The notes under the pieces: model-generated
Told to the model about the DNA's origin: nothing
Databases searched by the model: none
Seen by the model: only the letters and a program-made list of their open reading frames with translations
In this document: one piece after another, positions 31,883 to 38,063 of the stretch
How the letters are laid out: every line of letters begins with the position of its first letter
Numbering within the stretch: the stretch's first letter is position 1
Position numbers and translations under genes: made by a program
Source of the DNA: Verrucomicrobiota bacterium
GTDB lineage: Bacteria > Verrucomicrobiota > Verrucomicrobiia > Opitutales > Opitutaceae
Direction of reading: 5' to 3'
NCBI GenBank assembly: GCA_019136515.1
Contig: JAGVUB010000159.1
Span: 1 to 38,063, forward strand
Length of the DNA: 38,063 bases

Positions 31883-32497
31883 TCAGCCGAGCAATAGGGC
31901 GATCTGGCGGCCGGGGCCGTGGACGCCCTCGATGAGGATGCCCTCGACATCGGCGGTCTTCGAGGGGCCGGTGACCCAGATGACGTTCGGGTCGGCGGGG
32001 AGCGCGGCGACGGCGGCGGGAAGATCGGCGAAGATCTGCTCGCGGCGGAGCGCGGCGATGTGCACCCACGGCGCGAGCGCGGCGAGACGGCGCGAGGTGC
32101 CGCGGTCGGAGAGGACCAGCGTGCCGGTCTCGGCGATGGCACCGGTGGCCGCGGTGATGCCGAAGGCGTAGTCGTCGACGCGCGTGCGGTCGAACTCGGT
32201 CTCGACCGTGAAGCTGGCGGGAAACGCGGACTGGAGCTGGGGCCAGAGCGCGGGATCGCAGTAGCCGTGGCGCCAGTTGTTCTGGTCGAGGTAGGCCACC
32301 AGCTCGGCGACGGTGGCGAACGGCGTGCCGCTGACGGCCTTCAGGCGCGCGGCGAAGTGCGCCCAGAGATCGGTGACGGCGCGGGCTTCGCGCAGGACGA
32401 CGAGGTCGCGGTCCCAGTCGGGCAGCGGCGCGCGTTCGGTGAGCGGCGCGAGGGCGGTGCGGACGCGGTTGAGGATCTGTTCGCGGGAGTCGCTCAT
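31883..32497 (-). CDS. lutC: Lactate utilisation protein C (LUD domain)
   Basis: A 204-residue LUD-domain protein. The N-terminal helices (SREQILNRVRTAL) are followed by the family core: TETEFDRTRVDDYAFGITAATGAIAETGTLVL with Gly-rich loop, then SDRGTSRRLAALAPWVHIAAL and the C-terminal VTGPSKTADVEGILIEGVHGP. With LutA and LutB it forms the iron-sulfur complex that oxidises L-lactate to pyruvate. The start codon overlaps the lutB stop (ATGA), indicating translational coupling. It is the last confident gene of the rhaB-rhaA-lutABC unit. Confidence 0.93.
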   Translation of the reverse strand: MSDSREQILNRVRTALAPLTERAPLPDWDRDLVVLREARAVTDLWAHFAARLKAVSGTPFATVAELVAYLDQNNWRHGYCDPALWPQLQSAFPASFTVETEFDRTRVDDYAFGITAATGAIAETGTLVLSDRGTSRRLAALAPWVHIAALRREQIFADLPAAVAALPADPNVIWVTGPSKTADVEGILIEGVHGPGRQIALLLG

Positions 32498-33885
32498 GAC
32501 TTTTTCCGGTTCTTCATCCAGCGGCGGAATTCGCCGCCTTGCCACTTGGGGAGGGTTCGTTTCTCGGTCCAAGCCTGCATCGCGGGCACGGGGACGAGCT
32601 TGTGCGGGACGACGTCGATCATCTTGCCGCCGAAGAGCGCGGTTTTCCAGATGCTCGGGTTCGAGGCCATCAGCGCCCAACCGCCCATCGGCGGGGTGCC
32701 GGCGGAGGCAAGGGCGGCGTGCGCGCGCTTGCCCTGGTCGCGCAGGCGCAGAAGCAGGTCGGGCAGCGGGATGTTGACCGGGCAGGCCTCGTTGCAGGCT
32801 CCACAAACCGAGCACGCTTTCGGCAGATCGGCCTTCGTGGCGAACTCGGCGGCGAGCAACGGCGAGAGCACGGAGCCGACCGGGCCGGGATAGACGCTGC
32901 GGTAGGCGTGGCCGCTGGCCTGGCGGTAGACCGGGCAGACGTTGAGGCAGGCGCCGCAACGGATGCAGCGCAGGATCGCGCGGCAGTCGCTGGCGAGAAC
33001 CTCGGTGCGGCGGTTGTCGACGAAGATGACGTGCATCTCTTCGGGGCCGTCGGGTTGCGTGGGCGCCTTCGGCCCGGAGATGAACTCGGTGTAGACGGTG
33101 AGCTGCTGCGCGGTCGCGGAGCGGACGAGCAGGTTGAGGAAGAGGCCGAGGTCGCGGTCGCGCGGCACCAGTTTTTCGATGCCGACGAGCGCGATGTGGC
33201 ACTTCGGCGCGGCGAGGGAGAAGCGCGAGTTGCCCTCGTTGGTCACGACGACGAGCCGGCCGCTCTCGACCGAGACGAAGTTGGCGCCGGTCAGGCCGAC
33301 ATCGGCGGCGAGGAACTTGTGGCGGAGGAAGGCGCGGGCGCGGCGCGTGATCGTCTCGGGATCGTCGTTGTAGGCGCCGAGGCCCTCGCGCTCGAAGCTC
33401 TGGGCGATCTCGCGGCGGTTCTTGTGGATGATCGGGCGGACGAGGTGGCTGGGCGTGTCGTGGTCGATCTGGACGATGAACTCGCCGAGATCGGTCTCCA
33501 GCGCCTCGATGCCGAACTTCTCGAGGTAGTGGGCGAGCTCGATCTCCTCGCTGACCATGGTCTTGGCCTTGACCATCTTGGTGGCGCCGCGGGCCTGCAT
33601 GATCTGGCGCACGGTCTCGCATGCTTCCTCTCCGGTGGCGGCCCAGTGGACCTGCGCGCCGTTGGCTTTCAGCTTGGCTTCGACCTGCGGGAGGTAGGTA
33701 TCGAGATTCTCGACGACGTGCTGCTTGATCTCGCCGGCGAGGCGGCGGAGTTGGTCGGCGTCGGCAAACTGGTCGAGAAGCATCTTGGTGCGCTTCTCGT
33801 GGGTGCCCTTGGTGGCTTGGTAGACCGCAGTCCGCGTGGCGGCGGGGAGCTTGGCCACGAACTGGTCGAGTGGTTGCTTGGCCAT
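32494..33885 (-). CDS. lutB: Lactate utilisation iron-sulfur protein LutB
   Basis: A 463-residue LUD protein with two ferredoxin-type 4Fe-4S sites. The N-terminal LUD domain covers about 60-285 (KAKTMVSEEIELAHYLEK; LTGANFVSVESGRLVVVTNEGN). The clusters bind at CIRCGACLNVCP and CSVCGACNEACP in the region about 305-375, and a C-terminal DUF3390-like tail follows (WALMASNPSIWKTALFGG). It passes electrons from lactate oxidation in the LutABC complex. It follows lutA by 4 bases and overlaps lutC. Length is typical. Confidence 0.96.
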   Translation of the reverse strand: MAKQPLDQFVAKLPAATRTAVYQATKGTHEKRTKMLLDQFADADQLRRLAGEIKQHVVENLDTYLPQVEAKLKANGAQVHWAATGEEACETVRQIMQARGATKMVKAKTMVSEEIELAHYLEKFGIEALETDLGEFIVQIDHDTPSHLVRPIIHKNRREIAQSFEREGLGAYNDDPETITRRARAFLRHKFLAADVGLTGANFVSVESGRLVVVTNEGNSRFSLAAPKCHIALVGIEKLVPRDRDLGLFLNLLVRSATAQQLTVYTEFISGPKAPTQPDGPEEMHVIFVDNRRTEVLASDCRAILRCIRCGACLNVCPVYRQASGHAYRSVYPGPVGSVLSPLLAAEFATKADLPKACSVCGACNEACPVNIPLPDLLLRLRDQGKRAHAALASAGTPPMGGWALMASNPSIWKTALFGGKMIDVVPHKLVPVPAMQAWTEKRTLPKWQGGEFRRWMKNRKKS

Positions 33886-33889
33886 GGCG

Positions 33890-34657
33890 TCAGTTGGTTT
33901 TGCCGTTCTTGAGCGCGTCGCGCAGGACCTGCGCGAGGTGGCGCGTGACGATCGGCTTGCCCTCCTTCTCGGCGAGGCCGCCGAGGTGCATCATGCAGCT
34001 CATGTCGATGCCGACGAGGACATCGGGCTGCACGGCGCGCACGTGCTCGAGCTTCAGGCCGCCCATGCGGGTCGAGACGTTGGGGAACGCGACCGAGAAC
34101 GTGCCGCCGAAACCGCAGCACTGCTCGGCCTCGCCGATGGGCGCGACGGTGGCGCCGGCGATCGAGGAGAGCAGCGTGAGGGCGGCGGCGCCGGAGTCGG
34201 TGCCGCGGGCGTGGCAGGAACGGTGGAAGGCGAACTTGGCGTCGTAGCGGCCGGGCCACTGCTTCACGCCGAGGGCGTTGACGATGAAATCGGCGAGTTC
34301 CCAGGTGCGGCCGGCGAGCTGCTGGACTGCGGGCAGATCGGGCTCCTTCTCGAACTCAAGCAGCGCGCCGTGGAAGAGCATCGAGGCGCAGGAGGCCGAG
34401 GGCACGATCACCGGCAGGTCACCGGCGAAGGTCTTCACGGCGTGGCGCACGACCTTGCGCGATGCGGCCCAGTCGCCGCCGTTGAAGGCGGGCTGGCCGC
34501 AGCACGTCTGCGCCGCGGGGAAGTCGACCGTGCAGCCGAGATGCTCAAGCACCTCGACGGTGGCGCGAGCGGCGTCGGCGAAGAAGGCGTCGCACAGGCA
34601 CGTGGCCATGAGCTGGACACGCTTGTCGGCGCCGGGGAGCTGGCGGGGAAGGGACAT
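33890..34657 (-). CDS. lutA: Lactate utilisation protein LutA (CCG domains)
   Basis: A 255-residue protein with two cysteine-rich CCG domains like those of heterodisulfide reductase subunit B and GlpC. The first has MATCLCDAF and TCCGQPAFNGG, the second has FHRSCHARG and EQCCGFGGTFSV, which bind a non-cubane iron-sulfur cluster. Together with LutB and LutC it oxidises L-lactate to pyruvate in the cytoplasm, with electrons likely going to the quinone pool. It is the first lut gene after rhaA (145 bases, containing two REP-like copies). Its presence fits rhamnose degradation, where L-lactaldehyde is oxidised to L-lactate. Confidence 0.95.
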   Translation of the reverse strand: MSLPRQLPGADKRVQLMATCLCDAFFADAARATVEVLEHLGCTVDFPAAQTCCGQPAFNGGDWAASRKVVRHAVKTFAGDLPVIVPSASCASMLFHGALLEFEKEPDLPAVQQLAGRTWELADFIVNALGVKQWPGRYDAKFAFHRSCHARGTDSGAAALTLLSSIAGATVAPIGEAEQCCGFGGTFSVAFPNVSTRMGGLKLEHVRAVQPDVLVGIDMSCMMHLGGLAEKEGKPIVTRHLAQVLRDALKNGKTN

Positions 34658-34706
34658 CGGTGGTCGGTAGACGGTGGACGGTGACCGGTGACTTAAGGGG
34701 CGGAGT

Positions 34707-34731
34707 CGAAACCCTTGGCGGGTTTCGCTAC
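34707..34731 (-). repeat. REP-like palindrome with GTAG foot (copy 5)
   Basis: CGAAACCC-TTGGC-GGGTTTCG followed by CTAC, so the foot GTAG reads on the minus strand. The sequence is close to copies 3 and 7. A further GTAG at 34743 followed by GAGCGAAA may be the remnant of an inverted partner. Confidence 0.68.
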
Positions 34732-34770
34732 GGGGATCGGAAGTAGGAGCGAAAAAGAACGGCGGATGGG

Positions 34771-34795
34771 CTGAACGACTTCGTCGTTCAGCTAC
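34771..34795 (-). repeat. REP-like palindrome with GTAG foot (copy 6)
   Basis: CTGAACGAC-TTC-GTCGTTCAG followed by CTAC: a perfect 9-bp stem with a 3-nt loop. The stem differs from copies 3 and 5 although the foot is identical. It lies 8 bases past the rhaA stop, between rhaA and lutA. Confidence 0.66.
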
Positions 34796-34802
34796 GGGGA
34801 GA

Positions 34803-36074
34803 TCAGCGGTTCGCGAGGACGGTCTTCTCGTATTGGGCGACCTGCTTGAGCCAGTCGGCGCCGGCGGGGACGCCGGCGCGGGCGCAGAGCTCGTCCCACA
34901 CCGCGCCCCACGGGAGCGACTTGGTGAGCTCCATGAGTGCGAGGCGTTCGTGGCCGCGGCCGGCGGCGTCGGCGGTCTGGATCTGCTTGGTCGGATCGAG
35001 GAGGCCGGCGAGGATCGCCTGGCGGGTGGCGCGGGCGCCGATCACGTAGGCGGCGATGCGGTTGATCGAGGCGTCGAAGAAATCGAGGGCGACGAAGACG
35101 CGGTCCCAGGCGTCGCCGCGGGCGATCTCGAGGAAGAGGTTGCGCACGGCGTCGTCGAGGATGACGACGTGGTCGCTGTCCCAGCGGATCGGGCGGCTGG
35201 TGTGGAGGAGGATCCGCGGGTGGAACTGCATGAGCGCGGAGACCTTGTCGGCGACGGACTCGGTCGGGTGGTAGTGGCCGAGGTCGAGGCAGAGCACGAG
35301 GCCCTGTTTCTGCGCGTAGCTGGAGTAGAACTCCTGCGAGCCGACGACGTACTCCTCGCTGCCGAGGCCGAAGAGCTTCCCCTCGACGGCGTCGACGCAG
35401 AGCTTCCGGTTGACGGACTTGTCGGCGAAGATGGCGTCGTAGGACTCGACGAGGCGGGCGCGGGGCGACCAGCGGTCGGCCGGGCAGTCCTTGGCCCCGT
35501 CGGGAATCCAGTGGTTGATGACGCTGGGGGTGCCGAGCTTCTGGGCGAAGTGCTGGGCGATGTGGCGGCAGGCCTTGCCGTGGTTGATCCAGAACTTGCG
35601 GATGGACTTATCGGGCGAGGAGAGCGTGAAGCCGGAGGCGGCCTTCGGGTGCGCGAAGTAGGTCGGGTTGAAATCGAGACCGACTTTGCGCGACTTGGCC
35701 CAACCGAGCCAGTTGGCGAAGTGCTCGGGCGCGATCTCGTCGCGGTCGACGACCTTGGCGCCGGTCTCGGCGTAGAAGGCGTGGAGGTTGAGGCGCTGCT
35801 TGCCGGGGAGGAGCGAGAGCGCGACATCGAGGTCGGCGCGCATCTCGTCGCCGTTGCGGGCGCGGCCGGGATAGCCGCCGGTGGCCATGATGCCACCGCC
35901 GGTGACGCCTTCCTTCGGCGTCTCCAGACCGCGGACATCGTCGGCCTGCCAACAGTGGAGCGAGACGGGAATGGAGAGCGCCTGCTTGATGGCGGCTTCG
36001 GTGTCGATGCCGAGGTCGGCATAGGCGGCGCGGGCGAGCTTGTAGGCGGCGGAGACTTGCTTGGCGGTAGGCAT
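34803..36074 (-). CDS. rhaA: L-rhamnose isomerase
   Basis: A 423-residue enzyme converting L-rhamnose to L-rhamnulose, closely following the E. coli RhaA pattern: PVSLHCWQADDVRGLE, TGGYPGRARNGDEMRADL, LNLHAFYAET and LGLDFNPTYFAHP-like VGLDFNPTYFAHPKAASGFTL. The metal-binding region contains INHWIPDGAKD, CVDAVEGKLFGLG, CLDLGHYHP and SDHVVILDD. The C-terminus is ALDFFDASINRIAAYVIG. Length matches the family (about 419). It lies between rhaB (233 bases upstream, separated by a repeat array) and lutA on the same strand. Confidence 0.97.
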   Translation of the reverse strand: MPTAKQVSAAYKLARAAYADLGIDTEAAIKQALSIPVSLHCWQADDVRGLETPKEGVTGGGIMATGGYPGRARNGDEMRADLDVALSLLPGKQRLNLHAFYAETGAKVVDRDEIAPEHFANWLGWAKSRKVGLDFNPTYFAHPKAASGFTLSSPDKSIRKFWINHGKACRHIAQHFAQKLGTPSVINHWIPDGAKDCPADRWSPRARLVESYDAIFADKSVNRKLCVDAVEGKLFGLGSEEYVVGSQEFYSSYAQKQGLVLCLDLGHYHPTESVADKVSALMQFHPRILLHTSRPIRWDSDHVVILDDAVRNLFLEIARGDAWDRVFVALDFFDASINRIAAYVIGARATRQAILAGLLDPTKQIQTADAAGRGHERLALMELTKSLPWGAVWDELCARAGVPAGADWLKQVAQYEKTVLANR

Positions 36075-36275
36075 GGCGGAATTGCGGATTGCGGAAGGCG
36101 GATTGCGGATTTCCGGAACGGGAAATGTGGAAATCAGGGAAACAGGAACGGAAGGAGAGTCCGGAAGGGGAGAATCTGGAACTCAGGAAATCAGGAACGG
36201 AGGAGGAGGAATTGCGGATCTCCGGAAGGCGAGATGTGGAAACCAGGGAATCAGGAACGGAGGAGGGACGGAGGC
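36075..36275. repeat. Imperfect tandem repeat array between rhaB and rhaA
   Basis: A GGA/GCGGATT-rich stretch. The phrase TGGAA..CAGG.AA.CAGGAACGGA occurs at 36128, 36177 and 36237, giving units of 49 and 60 bases. The shorter unit lacks about 11 bases (GAATTGCGGAT) found in the longer one. Inside a unit the bases GGA recur about every 7 (GCGGATT, GCGGAAG, GCGGATT, GCGGATT near 36080-36110). It fills the gap between the two sugar genes, and there is no ORF. Confidence 0.65.
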
Positions 36276-36307
36276 GGTGCGACCTTGGGTGCACCGAAAG
36301 CGAGCGA

Positions 36308-37750
36308 TCAGCGGCGCGGGGTGTAGGTGGTGGATTCGAGGGTACGGGCGAGGGCGGCGCGGAAGGCGGCTTTGTCCTTCACGGCGCCGAGAGCGATGAG
36401 CTGGCTGGCGATGTTGCCGACGGCGGTGCCCTCGAGGCTGAAGGAGACGACGGGGATGCCGGCGGCGTCGGCAGTGGCCTGGCACATGAGCTTGTTGCGC
36501 GAGCCGCCGCCGACGACGAGGAAACGGTTGAACTTCCGGCCGGTCATCTTCTCGAAGGCGGCCTTGGCGTTGGCGTGGCCCTGGCCGAGCGAGTCGCAGA
36601 TGAGGCGCAGGTAGCCGGCGAGATCCCGCGGCGGCGTGGCGCCGCGGGCCCGGAGGTGGGCGTTGATGGCGGTGCGCATCGAGGGCGGGTTGGAGAAGAC
36701 CGGATCGGTGGTGTCGAGGAGGAGCTTGGGCGCGGGGAGGGCGGCGGCGGCGGCGTTGAGCGCGGCGCGTTCCTCCTCGGCCTTCGGGCGGTCGGGGAAC
36801 TCCTTCATCACGCCCTCGAGCAACCAGAAACCGATGATGTTGGTGAGCGGGCGGTAGCGGCCGTCGCCGATGCGCTCGTTGGCCACGCGCGCCTTGAGTG
36901 CGGCGGGGCCGAGCACGGGCGTGTCGCTCTCGAAGCCGACGAGCGACCAGGTGCCGGAGCTGAGGAAGAGGTCGTTGCCGTCGGGCGCGGCGGGCATGGC
37001 GTCGTAGGCGGCGGCGGTGTCGTGGCCGGGGACGACGACGACCTGCGTGCCGGCGAGTTCGGGCAGCGCGGTGACCTTGCCGAGACGGGTGCCGGCGAGG
37101 ACGGGCGGGGTGAACCATTTCTCCGGGAGGCCGAAGTGGCGCAGCGCGGTGGCCGACCAACCGGTGGAGTTCACGTCGAGCAGCTGCGTGGTGCTCGCGA
37201 TGGTGAACTCGTTCTCCATGCGGCCGGAGAGCAGGTAGTTGAAATAGTCGGGTAGGAAGAGGCAGCGCGTGGCGAGCTTCGCCACCTCGGGATAGCTCGC
37301 GACGGTCTCGGCAAGCTGGAGACTGGAGTTGTAGAAGACGTTGGGGATGCCGGTGGCGGCGTAGATCTTGGCGAGGTCGGCCTTCGATTTGGCGAGTCGC
37401 TTGAGGCCGGCTTGGGTGCGCGCGTCGCGGTAGGCGTGCGCGGGGAAGACGAGCCGGCCGGCGTCGTCGAGCAGCACGTAGTCGACGCCCCAGGTATCGA
37501 CACCGACGGAGGCGATCGGGGCGAACGGCGCGGCGGCCTTGCGCAGGCCGGTCTGGATCTCGTGCCAGAGGCCGGGGACGTTCCAGTAGTCGTGCGCGCC
37601 GAGGGACTGGAAGGCGTTGGGGAAACGGTGGACCTCGGTGAGCGTGAGCTTCTCGTTGGCCCAGGTGCCGACGATCACACGGCCGCTGGTGGCGCCGAGA
37701 TCGACGGCGGCGCAGTGGACGGTGCGGAAGGAGGAACGACGCGGCGTCAT
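36308..37750 (-). CDS. rhaB: L-rhamnulokinase
   Basis: A 480-residue FGGY kinase phosphorylating L-rhamnulose with ATP. AAVDLGATSGRVIVG (about 14-28) is the N-terminal phosphate loop, and SVGVDTWGVDYVLLD (about 81-95) holds the catalytic Asp typical of rhamnulokinases. GHDTAAAYDAMP and LSSGTWSLVGFE follow, and FLVVGGGSRNKLMCQ is the C-terminal adenosine site. Length fits RhaB (480-490). First gene in the window of the minus-strand unit rhaB-rhaA-lutABC. The upstream region is 313 bases to the window edge and holds several palindromes. A fuculokinase activity cannot be excluded. Confidence 0.95.
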   Translation of the reverse strand: MTPRRSSFRTVHCAAVDLGATSGRVIVGTWANEKLTLTEVHRFPNAFQSLGAHDYWNVPGLWHEIQTGLRKAAAPFAPIASVGVDTWGVDYVLLDDAGRLVFPAHAYRDARTQAGLKRLAKSKADLAKIYAATGIPNVFYNSSLQLAETVASYPEVAKLATRCLFLPDYFNYLLSGRMENEFTIASTTQLLDVNSTGWSATALRHFGLPEKWFTPPVLAGTRLGKVTALPELAGTQVVVVPGHDTAAAYDAMPAAPDGNDLFLSSGTWSLVGFESDTPVLGPAALKARVANERIGDGRYRPLTNIIGFWLLEGVMKEFPDRPKAEEERAALNAAAAALPAPKLLLDTTDPVFSNPPSMRTAINAHLRARGATPPRDLAGYLRLICDSLGQGHANAKAAFEKMTGRKFNRFLVVGGGSRNKLMCQATADAAGIPVVSFSLEGTAVGNIASQLIALGAVKDKAAFRAALARTLESTTYTPRR

Positions 37751-37869
37751 GGGAGGGAGGGGGAAGGTGTCGCCGATGGTGGCGAGGGACGAGGCGGCCA
37801 GTTTGGGGCCGGGGGTGAACCGGGGAAATTCGGAAAGCGTGCGGACTGTTCGCGCGGGCGAGCGGGAAC

Positions 37870-37894
37870 CGAGACTCTTGGCGAGTTTCGCTCC
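37870..37894 (-). repeat. REP-like palindrome with GGAG foot (copy 7)
   Basis: CGAGACTC-TTGGC-GAGTTTCG followed by CTCC, so the minus strand reads GGAG and then the stem, with one G/T mismatch. The loop TTGGC is the same as in copy 5. Confidence 0.62.
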
Positions 37895-37905
37895 AAGGAT
37901 TGGAG

Positions 37906-37954
37906 GTAGGAGACTGCTGGCAGGCGATCTTGAGCCAAGGTTGCCTGCCAGCAG
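37906..37954 (+). repeat. Long hairpin with GTAG start upstream of rhaB
   Basis: GTAG at 37906-37909 is followed by GAGA and CTGCTGGCAGGC (37914-37925), which pairs perfectly with GCCTGCCAGCAG (37943-37954) around a 17-nt loop. It stands opposite copy 7, so the two may form an inverted pair. Confidence 0.5.
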
Positions 37955-37992
37955 GCTTATGTAAGCGCCCGATGACTCCAGAGGTCGAGCAC

Positions 37993-38038
37993 CGGAGGGG
38001 CGCGCGGAGCCGGAGGCGGAGCGCAGCGCGCCCCTCCG
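37993..38038. repeat. 13-bp GC-rich inverted repeat near the window edge
   Basis: CGGAGGGGCGCGC (37993-38005) pairs with GCGCGCCCCTCCG (38026-38038) around a 20-nt loop. No T run follows, so it is not a clear terminator. It may end a gene beyond the window or be a mobile repeat. Confidence 0.5.
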
Positions 38039-38063
38039 AGCGGACGGCGCAGGTGGGCAAGTC

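Larger units (their letters stand above)
37751..38063. other. Gene-free region upstream of rhaB, rich in palindromes
   Basis: 313 bases up to the window edge with no credible ORF. It holds a REP-like copy (37870-37894), a 12-bp hairpin (37914-37954) and a 13-bp GC hairpin (37993-38038), each listed separately. The rhaB promoter should lie here but no clear -35/-10 pair was recognised. Confidence 0.5.

Noticed and set aside
36075-36275. CRISPR array
   Set aside because: Units differ in length and sequence, no distinct spacers exist, and no cas genes are near.

Overview
The window is GC-rich, densely coded bacterial chromosome. LpxI (12660-13505) implies a lipid A outer membrane, and the mixture of a TrpB2-type tryptophan synthase beta chain, an H31-type AspRS, a PIN-TRAM membrane protein, DUF2330/DUF2225 proteins and an L-rhamnose/L-fucose degradation region fits Verrucomicrobiota, perhaps Opitutaceae. 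This placement is an inference from gene content; no rRNA gene is present to test it.

Left part (1-5200): the window opens inside the C-terminal end of an IS1380-like transposase, followed by a short stretch that looks like a decayed copy of the aspS C-terminus. Then come a TrpB2-type gene (minus), a divergent ATP-grasp ligase (plus) and intact aspS (plus), closed by a bidirectional terminator.

Cell-surface glycan region (5245-12613): a large polytopic membrane protein, a SAM methyltransferase, a UPF0104/AglD-like membrane protein, an NDP-sugar epimerase/dehydratase, a DegT-type sugar aminotransferase and a polyprenyl-phosphate-type glycosyltransferase. Together they suggest synthesis and transfer of a modified (amino) sugar on a lipid carrier. 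The glycosyltransferase is broken by an internal deletion with frameshift.

Housekeeping middle (12660-26072): lpxI, a secreted FKBP isomerase, a cNMP-binding-domain protein, an AmpG-like permease, a DUF2330 and a DUF2225 protein, a NYN-domain protein, hemE, a 37-residue candidate membrane peptide, a PIN-TRAM (YacL-like) protein, tRNA-Val(GAC), an HNH endonuclease and topoisomerase III.

Deoxysugar region (26126-37750): an AraC-type regulator is divergent from rhaM (L-rhamnose mutarotase), a fucose-isomerase-family protein and a FucP-type symporter. On the minus strand rhaB-rhaA-lutA-lutB-lutC reads as a second unit. Rhamnose (and possibly fucose) would be imported, epimerised, isomerised and phosphorylated. 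L-lactaldehyde released by an aldolase not in this window would be oxidised to lactate, and LutABC would feed it to pyruvate. A PAS-zinc motif protein lies between the two units.

Intergenic spaces carry two repeat classes not explained by genes: at least seven REP-like palindromes with a GTAG/GGAG foot, and two arrays with a roughly 7-nt period. No single undescribed system is obvious. The best candidates for a second look are the REP family, the fucose-isomerase-family paralogue in the rhamnose locus, the Tyr-less sugar epimerase and the aspS remnant beside the transposase.
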